A stretch of 64,000 nucleotides of DNA from Symsagittifera roscoffensis (taxonomy: Eukaryota > Xenacoelomorpha > Acoela > Convolutidae), in NCBI RefSeq assembly GCF_963678635.1, contig NC_087065.1:20775480-20839479 (forward strand), written 5' to 3'. The stretch's first letter is position 1; each line of letters starts with the position of its first letter. The notes under the pieces are model-generated. The model was not told the DNA's origin. It searched no databases and saw only the letters and a list, made by a program, of their open reading frames with translations. Shown piece by piece: positions 1 to 11,586 of the stretch. The position numbers were made by a program, and so were the translations under genes.

Positions 1-2380
1 TTATTGCAATCAATGCCTATTTGAAGAATAGCCAGTTGATGTGCAGGTAGGCAGAATGTTCTGACAACACTCATTTATTCAAAAATGAATATGAAAACAG
101 AAAAAAAAATTTGAAGTCGAAAAAAAAATTTTTTCGTCTAAATTGCCAGTTTTTTCCGATAGTGAACAATTATATTAGGTGAAGAAGTAAAAATGTAAAA
201 TAACGTTAACATTGTAACCAGGCAGAGGTGGATTTAGGAGTCGGGACTCGACCCCCTCGCCAATCAAAGGGTCCCCCCTTTGGTATTATTTTATGACATC
301 CGTTTTAGGGCGACCAACCTTAAAAGGTACTTTTGGCGCCAATTTGTACTAATTTGGAAGGGGAGCGCGCGCCGAAAAAGCGCAATATTTTGGTAAAAAG
401 GTTCCAAACACGGCATGTTTGACTTGCTTTTTCAAAATTTAATCCTGTGGCGCAAAATTTTTGGTCAAAATACGATCTTTATAGTGTACTGAAGTTTTGT
501 TGGGAGTCCGAAGCACGACCAATATGGTTTGACTCGACAAAATTTCTGTGAGACGGCCGAATCGGTAGAAAAACAATACCCCATGCCGTAGTTCATTCCC
601 TTCACTTCGTGAGTTGGGTGGACAAAAAGCTTATAATTGTAGTCCAGACTAAGATTTGTAGATTGGGCTAAAACATGAGAAAATTTTGATTCGTAAACGC
701 AGCGTGGCTCGAAAAAAAACAGATTTATTTTGAAACGACCTCTTGATTAGGTATAAATATACCGTAATATGTTTTCGTTTTAACCAGATGCTCTTTTAGC
801 TAGTTTTAAAAAAGCTCATTTTGGGGGAGGGGGTGATAGAACACATACCTTTTTACGGAGAACTTCTGAAACTCTCCTTAAAATGAAAAATGGCACCTTT
901 AAGAAAATGACTGCGTCAAAAAGTATTCGTTTGTACACATCTGTTGTTTATATGCAATAAAAAAACCGTTATGAAANNNNNNNNNNNNNNNNNNNNNNNN
1001 NNNNNNNNNNNNNNNNNNNNNNNNNNNNNNNNNNNNNNNNNNNNNNNNNNNNNNNNNNNNNNNNNNNNNNNNNNNNNNNNNNNNNNNNNNNNNNNNNNNN
1101 NNNNNNNNNNNNNNNNNNNNNNNNNNNNNNNNNNNNNNNNNNNNNNNNNNNNNNNNNNNNNNNNNNNNNNNNNNNNCTACAGAGGGTATATAGCCAAAAT
1201 TTCTCGGCCAAAGGCAATTTTTTATATTAAAAAAGAACTATCAAACCCTTTACAGACAGTATATAGCCAAAATTTCTCCGCCAAAGCCGAATATATGAAT
1301 AAAAACCTGCCAAAAATGACGTTTTTGAGCCCTTTTTGAAAACTATTTGACAAAAGTTACGTTTTTATGGTGCTGGCTACACCCTTAAAGGTAGTTTATA
1401 TCGGCGCTGAAGACGCCTTTGAAGCATTTTGCTGATAGTCAGCCAAAAATGGGTGTCAAAAATTGTACCAAAAGGGGGACCATTTGGTTGAAACTGGCAA
1501 CCATAATTGAGGGGGTGGGGATCTCGGAACTCTACTGGTTCAATTGAACAGAAACAGGAAAAAAGTAGGCAAAAAGAATTTAAGAAAATTTCAAGAACAT
1601 TAATATGAACTGGCGTACAATTGAGACTTCAAGACAAAAATTTTGAGGCATTTTTTTCCTCCGAAGTCAGAGAGCAAACCCCAATTTCTGCAATAATGTG
1701 ATCAGAATGCTATACCTGACAATTTAAACTTACAGTCCATGAGATTTTAATAGGTCTGTTTGTTCCAATTCCAAACTCAGAGCGGAGCATTCTAACTCTG
1801 CTGTCAAAAGAAGGCTGGAAGCCATCTTCCGCTTTAATTTTAGAATTTTCCATTTTTAATTGGTTTTTTAAAATAAAAAACACGGTTTATGATATTTTTA
1901 TGATTAGCAATGACTGAATAACTATATTTAGTAGCTGGAAGTATGATAGAAATTTTTAAAATGCTCGGAAATTTGTTACTGATTGAGTCTCTGGAAAACG
2001 AACACAAATGAGTTAATAAAAAAAGAATTATTCCACCTTTGTTTTCAATCTTAAGCACCAATAAAATCTTTTCACAACACTCCTGTATAATTGTTTCTAA
2101 AGTCAGTGTTCTTGAAAACAAAACAGGTGCAAAAAAGGTTCAAAGCAACAACCACTTGATCACCTGGGACTTTGTTCAAAAAAATTAGTGAGCAATATAC
2201 TAAAACAGATAGCAAAAAAATTAAAATATAATTTGATTTCAAAAGTTGCATTTTTTTAATTCAGCATAAAATTTCAAACTTTTTGAATTTTCGAAAAGAT
2301 TCTTAAATGCCAGATCAGACAGACTTAGAAAAAAATTTTACCAATCAAAAGGACGAAAAGGAATTTGGTTAAACAATTCA
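1..2380. other. Non-coding flank with decayed hAT-type repeat
   Basis: No gene is visible here. From about 222 to 1530 the sequence carries the interior signature of the window's hAT-type repeat: a GGTGGATTTAGGAG start near 227, CAAAGGGTCCCCCC near 265, several GGCGC/GCGCGC words flanking TATATAGCC, and AAAGGGGGACC near 1472. It is heavily decayed and interrupted by the N gap. From about 1530 to 2380 I see only AT-rich sequence. Confidence 0.5.
977..1176. other. Assembly gap of 200 N
   Basis: This is a run of exactly 200 N. It splits a stretch of decayed repeat DNA, and any open frames crossing it are artefacts. Confidence 0.99.
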
Positions 2381-3294
2381 CCCAGACCGAAGTTTCATGG
2401 ATAATAATCGATTATATTGGATTTTCATTGTCAGACTTCAAATCGCTTGTAATCGCTTATAATCGAATAAAAATGGATTATAAAGCTTCTATTTTCTAAG
2501 CGATATAATCCCAATATAATCGATTATAATCGATTATTTTCAACTAGTTTTCAAAAAAATTTATCAAAAGAAAAATAATCATTTTTAGAAAGTTATAATG
2601 GAGTATAACCCATTTATTAAAATATTTAGGGGTAATGTTTTCTTTTTCTCATAATAATGTTAATTTTAAGTTGATTATCTTGTTTTCTCGCTAAATTTTA
2701 ACTTTTTCCTAATTTCAGTCGCGTTTTTGAAAATTTATTTAAAGTCACGTTATTTTGTTATTATTTTAATGTGTAGGGTTCGTGTGGGTAGACTTTCAAA
2801 AAAAATCGAAAATTTAGTCGATTCATTTTCAGGTCGGCCAGATTGATTTTCTGAGCACTCATCCCACAACATTAAAAAGAACGTATTTTAAACAAATTTT
2901 CAGCGCTACAGATAAATTTCTTGAAAAAAACTGGTCAAAAAAGCAGTTTTTGGGCACTAATTGAAAAATTACTAATTATTGGCCGCCCCTAGATGAACGT
3001 GTTGGTTCAAGTTTTGAGGAAAGTTGCTACAAGTAGTTTCATTATTTACAAAATTTGATCAATTTTCATGGACTTTATGTACAAAAAGAAATTTATTATA
3101 TTGAAATCAAAAATGGATTAGAATCGTTTATAATCGATTTTAATGGATTTTTGTTTTGTGAAAATAATTGATTAAAAAGGATTAAAAATCCATTACGTTT
3201 TCTAATTTTGCCATGATAATCGATTTTTTATACAACATACCGGTCAACAAAAATCCATTATAATCGGTCTTTATCCATGAAACTTCGGTGCGGG
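2381..3294. repeat. MITE-like element with AT-palindrome arrays (family P, copy 1)
   Basis: The ends form an inverted repeat. The left side reads CCGAAGTTTCATGGATAATA and the right side is the reverse complement of CCCGCACCGAAGTTTCATGG. Both arms continue into runs of ATAATCGATTATAAT-type palindromes (2405-2540 and 3115-3260). CAATT flanks both sides (near 2375 and 3295) and may be the target duplication, although two extra bases on the left make this uncertain. No coding capacity is seen. A second copy lies at 53000-53576. It could be a non-autonomous DNA transposon; the superfamily is not known. Confidence 0.6.
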
Positions 3295-4330
3295 CAATTA
3301 CTTTTAAAATTCAAACATTATTTAGTTTAAACACCCGAAGTAACGAATGATCAATCTCAAAATTTGTTGCAGGAAAAACTAAGAGAATGTTCGTTGCTGT
3401 GGTGCAAGTGGTACATGAAGTTCGACCTCAATAAAAAAAGACATTGAAACATTGAAAAACTCTTAACATTGAAAATCATTTCTTAATTGATACTGTTCCT
3501 ATGTTTTCAGCTGCTTAAAAGAAAAAAAAAACTCCATTTTAATTGATTGATTGTAACCCATTTTTTCTCATGTTTTGTGAGCTATTTTCGTTTTTATGTA
3601 ATCATTTAAAATTTAACTGATCGATTTATTTTGCAGTTTCACTCAATTTGAAACTTTTCCTAAATTCAATCGCCACTTTTGTAAAAAATTTACGTTTTTT
3701 TATGTAATTTGTTGAATTAATTGCGATTTTGTAATATGCTACATTTTCTTGTATAAGCTTTTTTCGCAAACCCCACAACGGGCACCAAGGTCCTCAACCC
3801 CCAGGATTACCCCCTAGTCACAGTTATCTATTTTACCCCCACTCGCTTACCCTCTTTACTCTCTCCATGTTGAACATGTGTGTGGGTGTGCTTGGACTGT
3901 GTGTGTGTTTTCATGGATTTCATGGACAAAAACAATCAATAACCGATTATGTTGAACACAAAAATGAGTGAGTTATAAGCAATTATAAGGTCACAGTGGA
4001 TTTAAAGGAATTTTAATTTTTCGATACTAATCGATTATAATGGTTTATAATTTAATTGCATGGTCTAATTTGCCACAGGAACATTTGGTTTTTAGGCTTA
4101 GTTAAACTTTACATATTTTCGTATGTTTTTACGTCTTTAATACGTCATTTTGGGGAATTAGCTCAGTGTCTCTATGAAAAACAGTCGAAACGTCGAAAAA
4201 CATTCAAAAAACAGTTAACAAAATAGTCGAAACATTAAGAAAAAAAATTACTTAACATTTCCTTTAGAGAAAAAAAATTGATTTTTTTCCCTTTTTAATA
4301 CAATTTCAAATGGGATTGAGTTCGGACATT
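3295..4330. other. Intergenic, AT-rich, no gene seen
   Basis: This is AT-rich sequence. It includes a TG-rich patch (about 3870-3912) and a decayed fragment of the AATCGATTATAAT palindrome family at about 4020-4065. An ATTAAA on the minus strand at 4294-4299 lies about 32 bp past the stop of the small two-exon gene and could be its poly(A) signal. Confidence 0.4.
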
Positions 4331-5048
4331 CTATTCTTGTTGCGCAGTAACCAGTTCAGACAACTTCTTGCTTCTCTTCCCTCGCGAAACAAGTATTCGG
4401 AGCCCATTTGAAATCTGTGAAGATAATCAAAAAAGGAAAAGCATCAAAAATTCGGATAAAAAAACTAAAATTTCAATAAAAATGAAAAAAAAAGTTTGAG
4501 CAATCTCTTACCCTTTTTCAGGAAAGAAAAATTATTTTCGTTGAAAATGATGCAAAACAAAAGATAATGAAATGGTGTTGTATGTGCAACTCAATGTAAT
4601 CTTGAGTACTCAAACTTAATGACAACTTTTCATACGTTTTCTGAGGTTCATAATTGAGTTTTTCGCTATATTTTCCACTGATATAATACTAAATATTTAA
4701 AGTTTTTGACAATTTCGAAATTTACTACCCCCCCCCCCCCTCATAAATTTCAAAAGTTAAGTGCCAATAACTTTTTCGAGGTGCCAAAATGATGATTCTT
4801 CTGGATGGGGGTTGTTTTTACTTAATTACGATCAAAAGTTTTGTGGAAACAGAGATTTCGGGGAAACAGAAAAGACCCGAGAATTTTGAGTCTACCTTTG
4901 TTGTTCTGACTTCATGCGACTCCCAAATAATGGTATCATCGTCATCTGCACATCTTCTCTCAACCTGAGCTGGAGATTTTTCTCCTGCGCCATCACCAAC
5001 ACTTCCAATTTTAGCCTCTTTACCTCTTTCGTTTCCTGATGGTGCCAT
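4331..5048 (-). CDS. Small two-exon gene, 78 residues, function unknown
   Basis: I propose exon 1 at 5048-4896 (51 codons, starting MAPSGNERGK) and exon 2 at 4414-4331 (27 codons plus TAG), joined by a 481-bp GT-AG intron (AAG|GTAGAC and TTCACAG|ATTTCA). Both junctions are phase 0, so the frame holds. The protein is hydrophilic. It has a Gly/Ala/Glu-rich start, an acidic run of four Asp near residue 36, the segment TIIWESHEVRTTK before the junction and a basic stretch GKRSKKLSELV near the C-terminus. I see no signal peptide, membrane segment or known domain. An ATTAAA at 4294-4299 follows the stop. I do not recognise the family. The model rests on splice sites and composition, so transcript support would be decisive. 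Confidence 0.5.
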
Positions 5049-6130
5049 TTTTTAATAATTCAAACGCAAAATTAAACACAAACTGAATGTTCAAAGCGGA
5101 TTTGAAAAGACTGCAAACAAAACAGCGTCTGCTTTTGAAGCAAGAAGGTATTACTTTAAGATTAGTCTTCGGAAAATTGAAGTTCAAGCTGATCAAGTTG
5201 CCAAAAAGGCACGGGAAAAATACAGGATTAACTGGAAAAATGAAAACATTAGGCACTATATAAGTAGTCAAAACAAGTTTTCAAATAGGTTAATTAGAAT
5301 AAGCCTAAAAACTGCTCACTAAATGCATGGCTTTTTTGAAGGGATGGTCAAATATTCTCGGAGAAATTGAATATCAGCTCATATCCTCAATTCGAAAACT
5401 TTGTCAAAAATTTGAAAAAGTTTTCATACAATTAATAAACTGAAGAAGTTAAAGGAGGATATGCCTAATTTGGTTTAATAATTTTTTCCAAAATTGACTT
5501 CATAAAAGAATGTGATTTTAGATGTATATCCCTAGCCATGGCAGTGACCAACTTGTTTTGAACGGTTTTGTAGCAAATTTAATAAATTCTGCAGTTTAAT
5601 CCCCCGGTTTTTTGGTATTCGGAGTGTTTTGGTCTCCTGACGCTGGATGTCTCTGTATTCCACAGTTTTTCCTTGGCTCAAAAAATTATATGATTAAAAA
5701 TTACTTTTTTCCAAAACTTATGGAGTTTTTCTTTCTTAGAACAACCTTTTATTAATATTTCATCTGCGTAGTGATTGGTTTCCAGGTGATCGATTTTGTC
5801 AACTCATCTCTTTTCATCGACATTTTAGTCTGCTAAATTGTTTGTCAGATTGTTTTGTGTAACTTTAAATTTAAAGTCATAGAATTAAAAGTGAGATTCT
5901 TAGCAATTGTTTTAAACAGTTGTTGTTTTTTATTTTCATTCTCAAAGCATCGGAAACAGTTTTTTTTTCAAAGCGAGAACAACCATTAAAGCGTTCAAAC
6001 AAAAAATATTACAAGAAATTGAAGTTGTTTTTAATAAATGATGTATATGGTTGGTACTATCTGGAATTTGAAATCAAGTGACTTGCAGATGGTTAAAGTT
6101 TTCAACAATGCCAGCAATTTTGAGCTAATT
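5049..6130. other. Intergenic, no gene seen
   Basis: The part next to 5049 is the likely 5' UTR and promoter side of the small minus-strand gene. The open minus-strand frame at 5020-5271 overlaps its first exon and is probably a chance ORF. The remainder is AT-rich and featureless. Confidence 0.4.
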
Positions 6131-6149
6131 CAGTTCAATTTTTTTCCCG

Positions 6150-7295
6150 CTCTATCCCGTGTACCGTGAGGCGACGATTGGTCGCAAGCGACTAATCGCA
6201 GCAATTTTATAAATCGCAGCACAATTAATTGCTAGTTGGGGGATAAAAAAACGATGCGAAATGAGCAAAATGTTTTGAGGCGTTTGTGGGGTGATTCAAA
6301 TCAAACGAGCGATCAGAAATTTTCAGTTTAGCACCAGTTTTGAATTAAATACCAAATTGAAAAGAATTAACAGTAAAGATAAGAGTAATTAAAGATAGTA
6401 GCATCTAAAACACCTTTGCTTCGAATCATTCTTTTTAATTTCTTCTCGCAAATTATTACTCTTACTGATTCCAATATGCCTTAGAAAAAGTTATATGGCT
6501 TTCAGAAGGTTTTTTTTGGAGTGACTATAAAAGGTTGTTTTTTTATGATTTCGCTCAGGCCAATTGGTGCAAAATTCAAAAAAATGGATCAGCACCAGTG
6601 TATCAAGACGATAAAAAAACGTATGCTTCTTAGTTATTTGTTGATATGGCACTGATACCTGAGCTGGACTTTGAAATCAACATGACTGCTTCGTGCTCTG
6701 AAAATTCTGATCAAAGTGACGAGTCCCCCTTATTTGATTACGTCGATTGTTTTGAATCAACTTGGGTTGTAACTATCCTCCGAGGACGCAGTGGGGTTGG
6801 GCAACTCCATATTTCACTCTGGAACTAGTTCAAAAACGCAAAAAAAAGAAGACAGAAAACCAACAATTCGGTGGAGGGATGGCATAGGGCCTTCCAGATG
6901 GATAAGGTGTGTGCTCACCCCACCATTCACAAACTTATCCAACTGCTGAGAAAAAAAAAGTTTTAGGAGAACATATTAGAAAGAATAATTGCCGGATAGA
7001 GTGCCGCGGAGGGGGCAAAATAAAAAAAAGTCAAACCGGATTAGTTGAACTCCCTAAGCATTATAGTAACAATAATATTCTCAAGCAACTTGAGACCCTT
7101 TCATTATTTAGTTTCTTTGATTTTTAATTTAACCCTTTCATCTAACTTTTGTTGATCTGATCAAAGCTTTTACCGCTACTAATGTCGCTTGCTACGAGTC
7201 GTTGCGTGCTGCGAATAGTCGTTTTTACAAATGCTACGAATAGTCGCTTGCGATGAATTGTCGATTGCGACGAATTGTCGGCATGTCCCCGTTAA
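6150..7295 (+). mobile_element. MULE (Mutator-like) element, decayed
   Basis: Two flanking regions in inverted orientation are built from the same short word family. The left arm (about 6165-6230) has GGCGACGATTGGTCGCAAGCG. The right arm (about 7174-7290) read on the other strand has CCGACAATTCGTCGCAATCG and further GCGAC..TTCGT words. Between them lies the C-terminal part of a MULE-type transposase (separate entry). Long, internally repetitive terminal inverted repeats around such a transposase are typical of foldback-like MULEs. I could not find a clear target duplication, so the outer limits are approximate. Confidence 0.5.
6646..7127 (+). pseudogene. MULE transposase C-terminal fragment, frameshifted
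   Basis: The first frame (6646-6828) ends in a CFESTWV...GQLHISLWN segment. In another frame near 6866 the sequence encodes NNSVEGWHRAFQ, the 'N-N-x-x-E-G-W-H' motif that is highly conserved near the C-terminus of MULE transposases. The 'HPTIHKLIQLL' segment follows in a third position, and 6909-7127 carries the 'KKVLGEHIRKNNC' tail. At least two frameshifts separate these pieces, and the catalytic N-terminal half is not seen. It is a dead remnant. The family call rests on the motif order, not on a database search. Confidence 0.55.
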
Positions 7296-7409
7296 CCAAT
7301 TTGTAGGTAACATTTAAACTTTTCGATGAGAGAATGAGCGGATTCTATTCAACTCGCTAGATTGATACTTTCAAAATATTGCATTATCATTTGGTATCTC
7401 AATATATAA

Positions 7410-9940
7410 CTATTCAGCGAAAATTAAAAAAAAATAACAAAATGCCTGCACAATTTTTAATAATATCAGATTTTCAATAGTAGACACAAGTTAGTTAGAT
7501 AATTAATTGTTTTCATATATCAAATTTTCGACAACTTTTTTGTTGATCTTTGCGAAATCAGGTAGTGGATACCTGTTTTTATTTTGAAATTACAAAAAAG
7601 CAGAAAAATAATTCGAAACTTTTCTTACTAACTTGACTTTTGATTGTCGAAATGTCTTGTCTTCTCAGTCAAATTCTTTTTGGAAGCTTCAAATGCTCTC
7701 TAGCACTGCCTGACCTGATTCAATCAAGGTACCAAATGAAAAACTGCCTCTATTGAACCAAAGGACTTCGCTTAACACTCAGTATTTTCTTGGTTACGTT
7801 CTTGATTGTTCCAGCTCAGATACGGAGGAAAAAATGTTCTAAATTATCCTTAGACAGGCCAGCAGCATTTAAATAGGTTAGGTGCAGCTCACGAAGGCAA
7901 AAAAAGATTGTTTGTATTAGAGTGAAGCTCTGAATATCCCGACTGCCCTTAAGTGTCTATGAAATAGTGTTCAACCTAACAGAAATCTAAGAGTTTTTAA
8001 ACTGAAAAATGTTTAAAAATTAAACCCCTAAACGCTCATCAAAACTCAAAATGATATAATAAGCATATATTTTACTACTAATAAATAGAATAAAAAGCAT
8101 GCATCTTTTCTTAGCCGGATTCATTCACCGCTTATGCGTTTATAGCTATTAAATAGCACAATAAATGTCTCAAAACTGTAAACCCCCATAACAGTATAAA
8201 AATACTCGTAAATAAAACAAAGTTGAGCTCAGGGCAACAATAATTTCCAGGTGGTATGCACACATTCCTTAAAAAAAAGCCAGTTGAAATATTGAAAATG
8301 GTCTGGAGAAAAACCACCCGAGCACAAAATTACTCCGTCAGTTTGTCAAAAGTCAGAACAATTATCTTGTTTATATATTCAAACTCAGCGAACTGCTATA
8401 TTTTGAAGCTGAAAATACAAGAGATTTACAGATTATGATTACAAACATCAGACCCAGCAGAAGTTGCACCAACCCGCACTCAGTAAAAAGAGAAAATAAT
8501 CGATTATATTATAATTATAATCGTACTTTTAGAACAATTGAAAATAATAACTATTCAGCGAAAATTAAAAAAAAATAACAAAATGCCTGCACAATTTTTA
8601 ATAATATCAGATTTTCAATAGTAGACACAAGTTAGTTAGATAATTAATTGTTTTCATATATCAAATTTTCGACAACTTTTTTGTTGATCTTTGCGAAATC
8701 AGGTAGTGGATACCTGTTTTTATTTTGAAATTACAAAAAAGCAGAAAAATAATTCGAAACTTTTCTTACTAACTTGACTTTTGATTGTCGAAATGTCTTG
8801 TCTTCTCAGTCAAATTCTTTTTGGAAGCTTCAAATGCTCTCTAGCACTGCCTGGCCTGATTCAATCAAGGTACCAAATGAAAAACTGCCTCTATTGAACC
8901 AAAGGACTTCGCTTAACACTCAGTATTTTCTTGGTTACGTTCTTGATTGTTCCAGCTCAGATACGGAGGAAAAAATGTTCTAAATTATCCTTAGACAGGC
9001 CAGCAGCATTTAAATAGGTTAGTTGCAGCTCACGAAGGCAAAAAAAGATTGTTTGTATTAGAGTGAAGCTCTGAATATCCCGACTGCCCTTAAGTGTCTA
9101 TGAAATAGTGTTCAACCTAACAGAAATCTAAGAGTTTTTAAACTGAAAAATGTTTAAATATTAAACCCCTAAACGCTCATCAAAACTCAAAATGATATAA
9201 TAAGCATATATTTTACTACTAATAAATAGAATAAAAAGCATGCATCTTTTCTTAGCCGGATTCATTCACCGCTTATGCGTTTATAGCTATTAAATAGCAC
9301 AATAAATGTCTCAAAACTGTAAACCCCCATAACAGTATAAAAATACTCATAAATAAAACAAAGTTGAGCTCAGGGCAACAATAATTTCCAGGTGGTATGC
9401 ACACATTCCTCAAAAAAAAGCCAGTTGAAATATTGAAAATGGTCTGGAGAAAAACCACCCGAGCACAAAATTACTCCGTCAGTTTGTCAAAAGTCAGAAC
9501 AATTATCTTGTTTATATATTCAAACTCAGCGAACTGCTATATTTTGAAGCTGAAAATACAAGAGATTTACAGATTATGATTACAAACATCAGACCCAGCA
9601 GAAGTTGCACCAACCCGCACTCAGTAAAAAGAGAAAATAATCGATTATATTATAATTATAATCGTACTTTTAGAACAATTGAAAATAATAACTATTCAGC
9701 GAAAATTAAAAAAAAATAACAAAATGCCTGCACAATTTTTAATAATATCAGATTTTCAATAGTAGACACAAGTTAGTTAGATAATTAATTGTTTTCATAT
9801 ATCAAATTTTCGACAACTTTTTTGTTGATCTTTGCGAAATCAGGTAGTGGATACCTGTTTTTATTTTGAAATTACAAAAAAGCAGAAAAATAATTCGAAA
9901 CTTTTCTTACTAACTTGACTTTTGATTGTCGAAATGTCTT
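7410..9940. repeat. Tandem repeat, 1141-bp unit, about 2.2 copies
   Basis: Unit 1 is 7410-8550, unit 2 is 8551-9691, and the partial unit 3 is 9692-9940. The spacing of matching words is exactly 1141 bp, and units 1 and 2 differ at only a few positions (for example TGACCTG/TGGCCTG near 7710/8851 and TCGTAAA/TCATAAA near 8210/9350). The array is therefore a recent duplication or an assembly artefact. Each unit contains a decayed copy of the HINE-like repeat (about 7915-8362 and 9056-9503) and ends with CCCGCACTCAGTAAAAAGAG plus an AATCGATTATA palindrome. The 60-70-codon open frames that recur once per unit have no coding signature. Confidence 0.9.
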
Positions 9941-11322
9941 TAGAAAGTTCTTAGGCTCCGTCACCAAAAATGGATATCTCAAGATAGTTCAAGGGGGGAA
10001 ATCCCAGCCCCACTCCTAAAACCGCCACTAGCTATATTACAAAATTACAGTTATTTTTAGTTCGGTAACCAATTGAAAAGCACTTAAAACAAAACAAAAT
10101 TAAAACGAAATGAAGCGATGACACAATTGTTGAATAAGAATGGATTATAAGCCATTATAATGGATAATAGTTCAATAAAATTTAAGAAAAATTTTCTCAA
10201 AAAGTAATCGATTCTAAACGATTATAAGGATTTTTATTGTTTCGAAAAATGGTAACTTTATAATCCATTTTTAATCGATTATACCAACTCTTTTTGAAGT
10301 TTATGGAGACTGACAATAAGAATCCAATATAATCTAATATTTTCTTTGTTTACTGAGTGCGGGAATATATTGCGAGCTTGCCAAAGAGGTTTACAAAAAT
10401 TAGAGCCGTTTATCACCGAGAAGCATCGACGCGCGCAAAGCGCGTTCGTTAGCGTCCTTGAACCGTCGCTTACAAGTATTTTTTCACGTTTTTTGGGACC
10501 ATTTTTTGTTTCTCTTATTTTTTGATCGGTTGGAATAGGAATCTTATTTTTCCAAACTAAAAAAATCCAACTGATCTTTTTTTTGTGTTTTTTGTAGCCT
10601 TAAGATTTTTAAAAAGGATTTAAAATATTGTATAATGTGAAATTTTGGACGTCAAAATTAGCAAAAAAAAAAATAATTTTGAAACTGTTAGAGGCGCCTG
10701 AAAATTTTCTCTCCATGAGATGTCATGTTGCTGTAATTATTGCGATAAATTTCATAATTTTTCTGATATAAATTTCATCGTCAATTGACTTATTATTACA
10801 AAAAAAAACAAAAAAATTACAAAATCAAGAGGGATTTGAAAATGTTACATTGTCAAAATTTTTCTTGAACTTAGCAGCCCTATGTTTTTCAACATGAACA
10901 AAAAAAAGTTTCGAATCAAGCCGGCTTGTATATGCTGTCAAAACTTTATGAAACTACTTGAAATTCAATTATTTGGACAAGGGGCGAATTTAGGATTTTT
11001 GAGGGTTTTTTCACATACACTTGTCTTTTGCCAAAAAAATGCTTTTTGCTTTTAGGTTAATTAAAATAATTTTCTGAGCTCTCATAAGAACAATGATCCC
11101 CTTTTTTCCAAAAAAGTTAACCTAATTGGCTTGGAAGAGACACCGCAATGAGGTAACAAAAGTTGTAATATGAGTTTTTATTATTTCAGCAAAGATCGGC
11201 TACATAATTAAACGAAAGGATTAATTGTAGAAGTTTATGTCACAAAGGAAAAATGAATGGTTGATTGATGTTCAACTAACAACAGCTCATTAGATTGATC
11301 GGATAAAATAGGTTTTTAGCTC
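9941..11322. other. Intergenic with decayed repeats
   Basis: From 9941 to about 10032 there is a decayed end of the hAT-type family (AAGGGGGGAAATCC.., CCTAAAACCGCC). From about 10130 to 10363 there is an AT-palindrome element ending TACTGAGTGCGGG, which matches inverted CCCGCACTCAGTAAA words in the tandem array to the left. At about 10979 another hAT-like start (GGGGCGAATTTAGGATTTTT) appears. No gene is seen. The last 150 bp are the 3' flank of the IRSp53-family gene. Confidence 0.45.
11177..11182 (-). promoter_or_regulatory. Candidate poly(A) signal AATAAA
   Basis: On the minus strand AATAAA lies about 140 bp past the TGA of the IRSp53-family gene. The hexamer is common in AT-rich DNA, so only its position supports it. 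Confidence 0.35.
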
Positions 11323-11586
11323 TCAGAACTTCTTGATGATTGGCTTCGATCTGTCATGTGTTACTGAAGGTCTTCTCAACTTCACTTTAGCAAATGGATT
11401 GTCCAGATCCGAATCATACTCGCCCCCTCCTCCCATTCCACCTGCAGTCTGATTGACTGACAACAGGTGAGCAGCAGGGGGTGGTGCTGGTACAGACAAT
11501 GGAGGTGGGGGTGGCGGCGGTGGTGGAGGAGGGGGTATACAAGCTCCTGCAGGTGCTCCTGCAGGCGGAACAGGGGCTTGGGTGTT
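11323..11586 (-). CDS. BAIAP2: Last exon: polyproline and WH2 motif
   Basis: This exon has 87 codons plus TGA, after the acceptor TTTAAG|AACACC (phase 0). It opens with a Pro/Ala-rich part containing twelve consecutive Pro, a likely profilin or SH3 ligand. It then has DSDLDNPFAKVKLRRPS and THDRSKPII, which is close to the actin-binding WH2 of vertebrate IRSp53 (NPFAHVQLK..TNDRS). The protein ends KKF. Confidence 0.85.
   Translation of the reverse strand, partial: NTQAPVPPAGAPAGACIPPPPPPPPPPPPLSVPAPPPAAHLLSVNQTAGGMGGGGEYDSDLDNPFAKVKLRRPSVTHDRSKPIIKKF

Noticed and set aside
944-1339. Open frames crossing the N gap, and those at 29541-29939
   Set aside because: The frames exist only because N is translated as unknown.
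8132-9579. Repeated 60-61-codon frames on both strands
   Set aside because: They recur because the DNA is a tandem repeat, overlap each other on opposite strands and lie in a decayed mobile repeat.
7410-9940. CRISPR-like array
   Set aside because: The repeat unit is 1141 bp with no spacer structure, and the DNA is eukaryotic.
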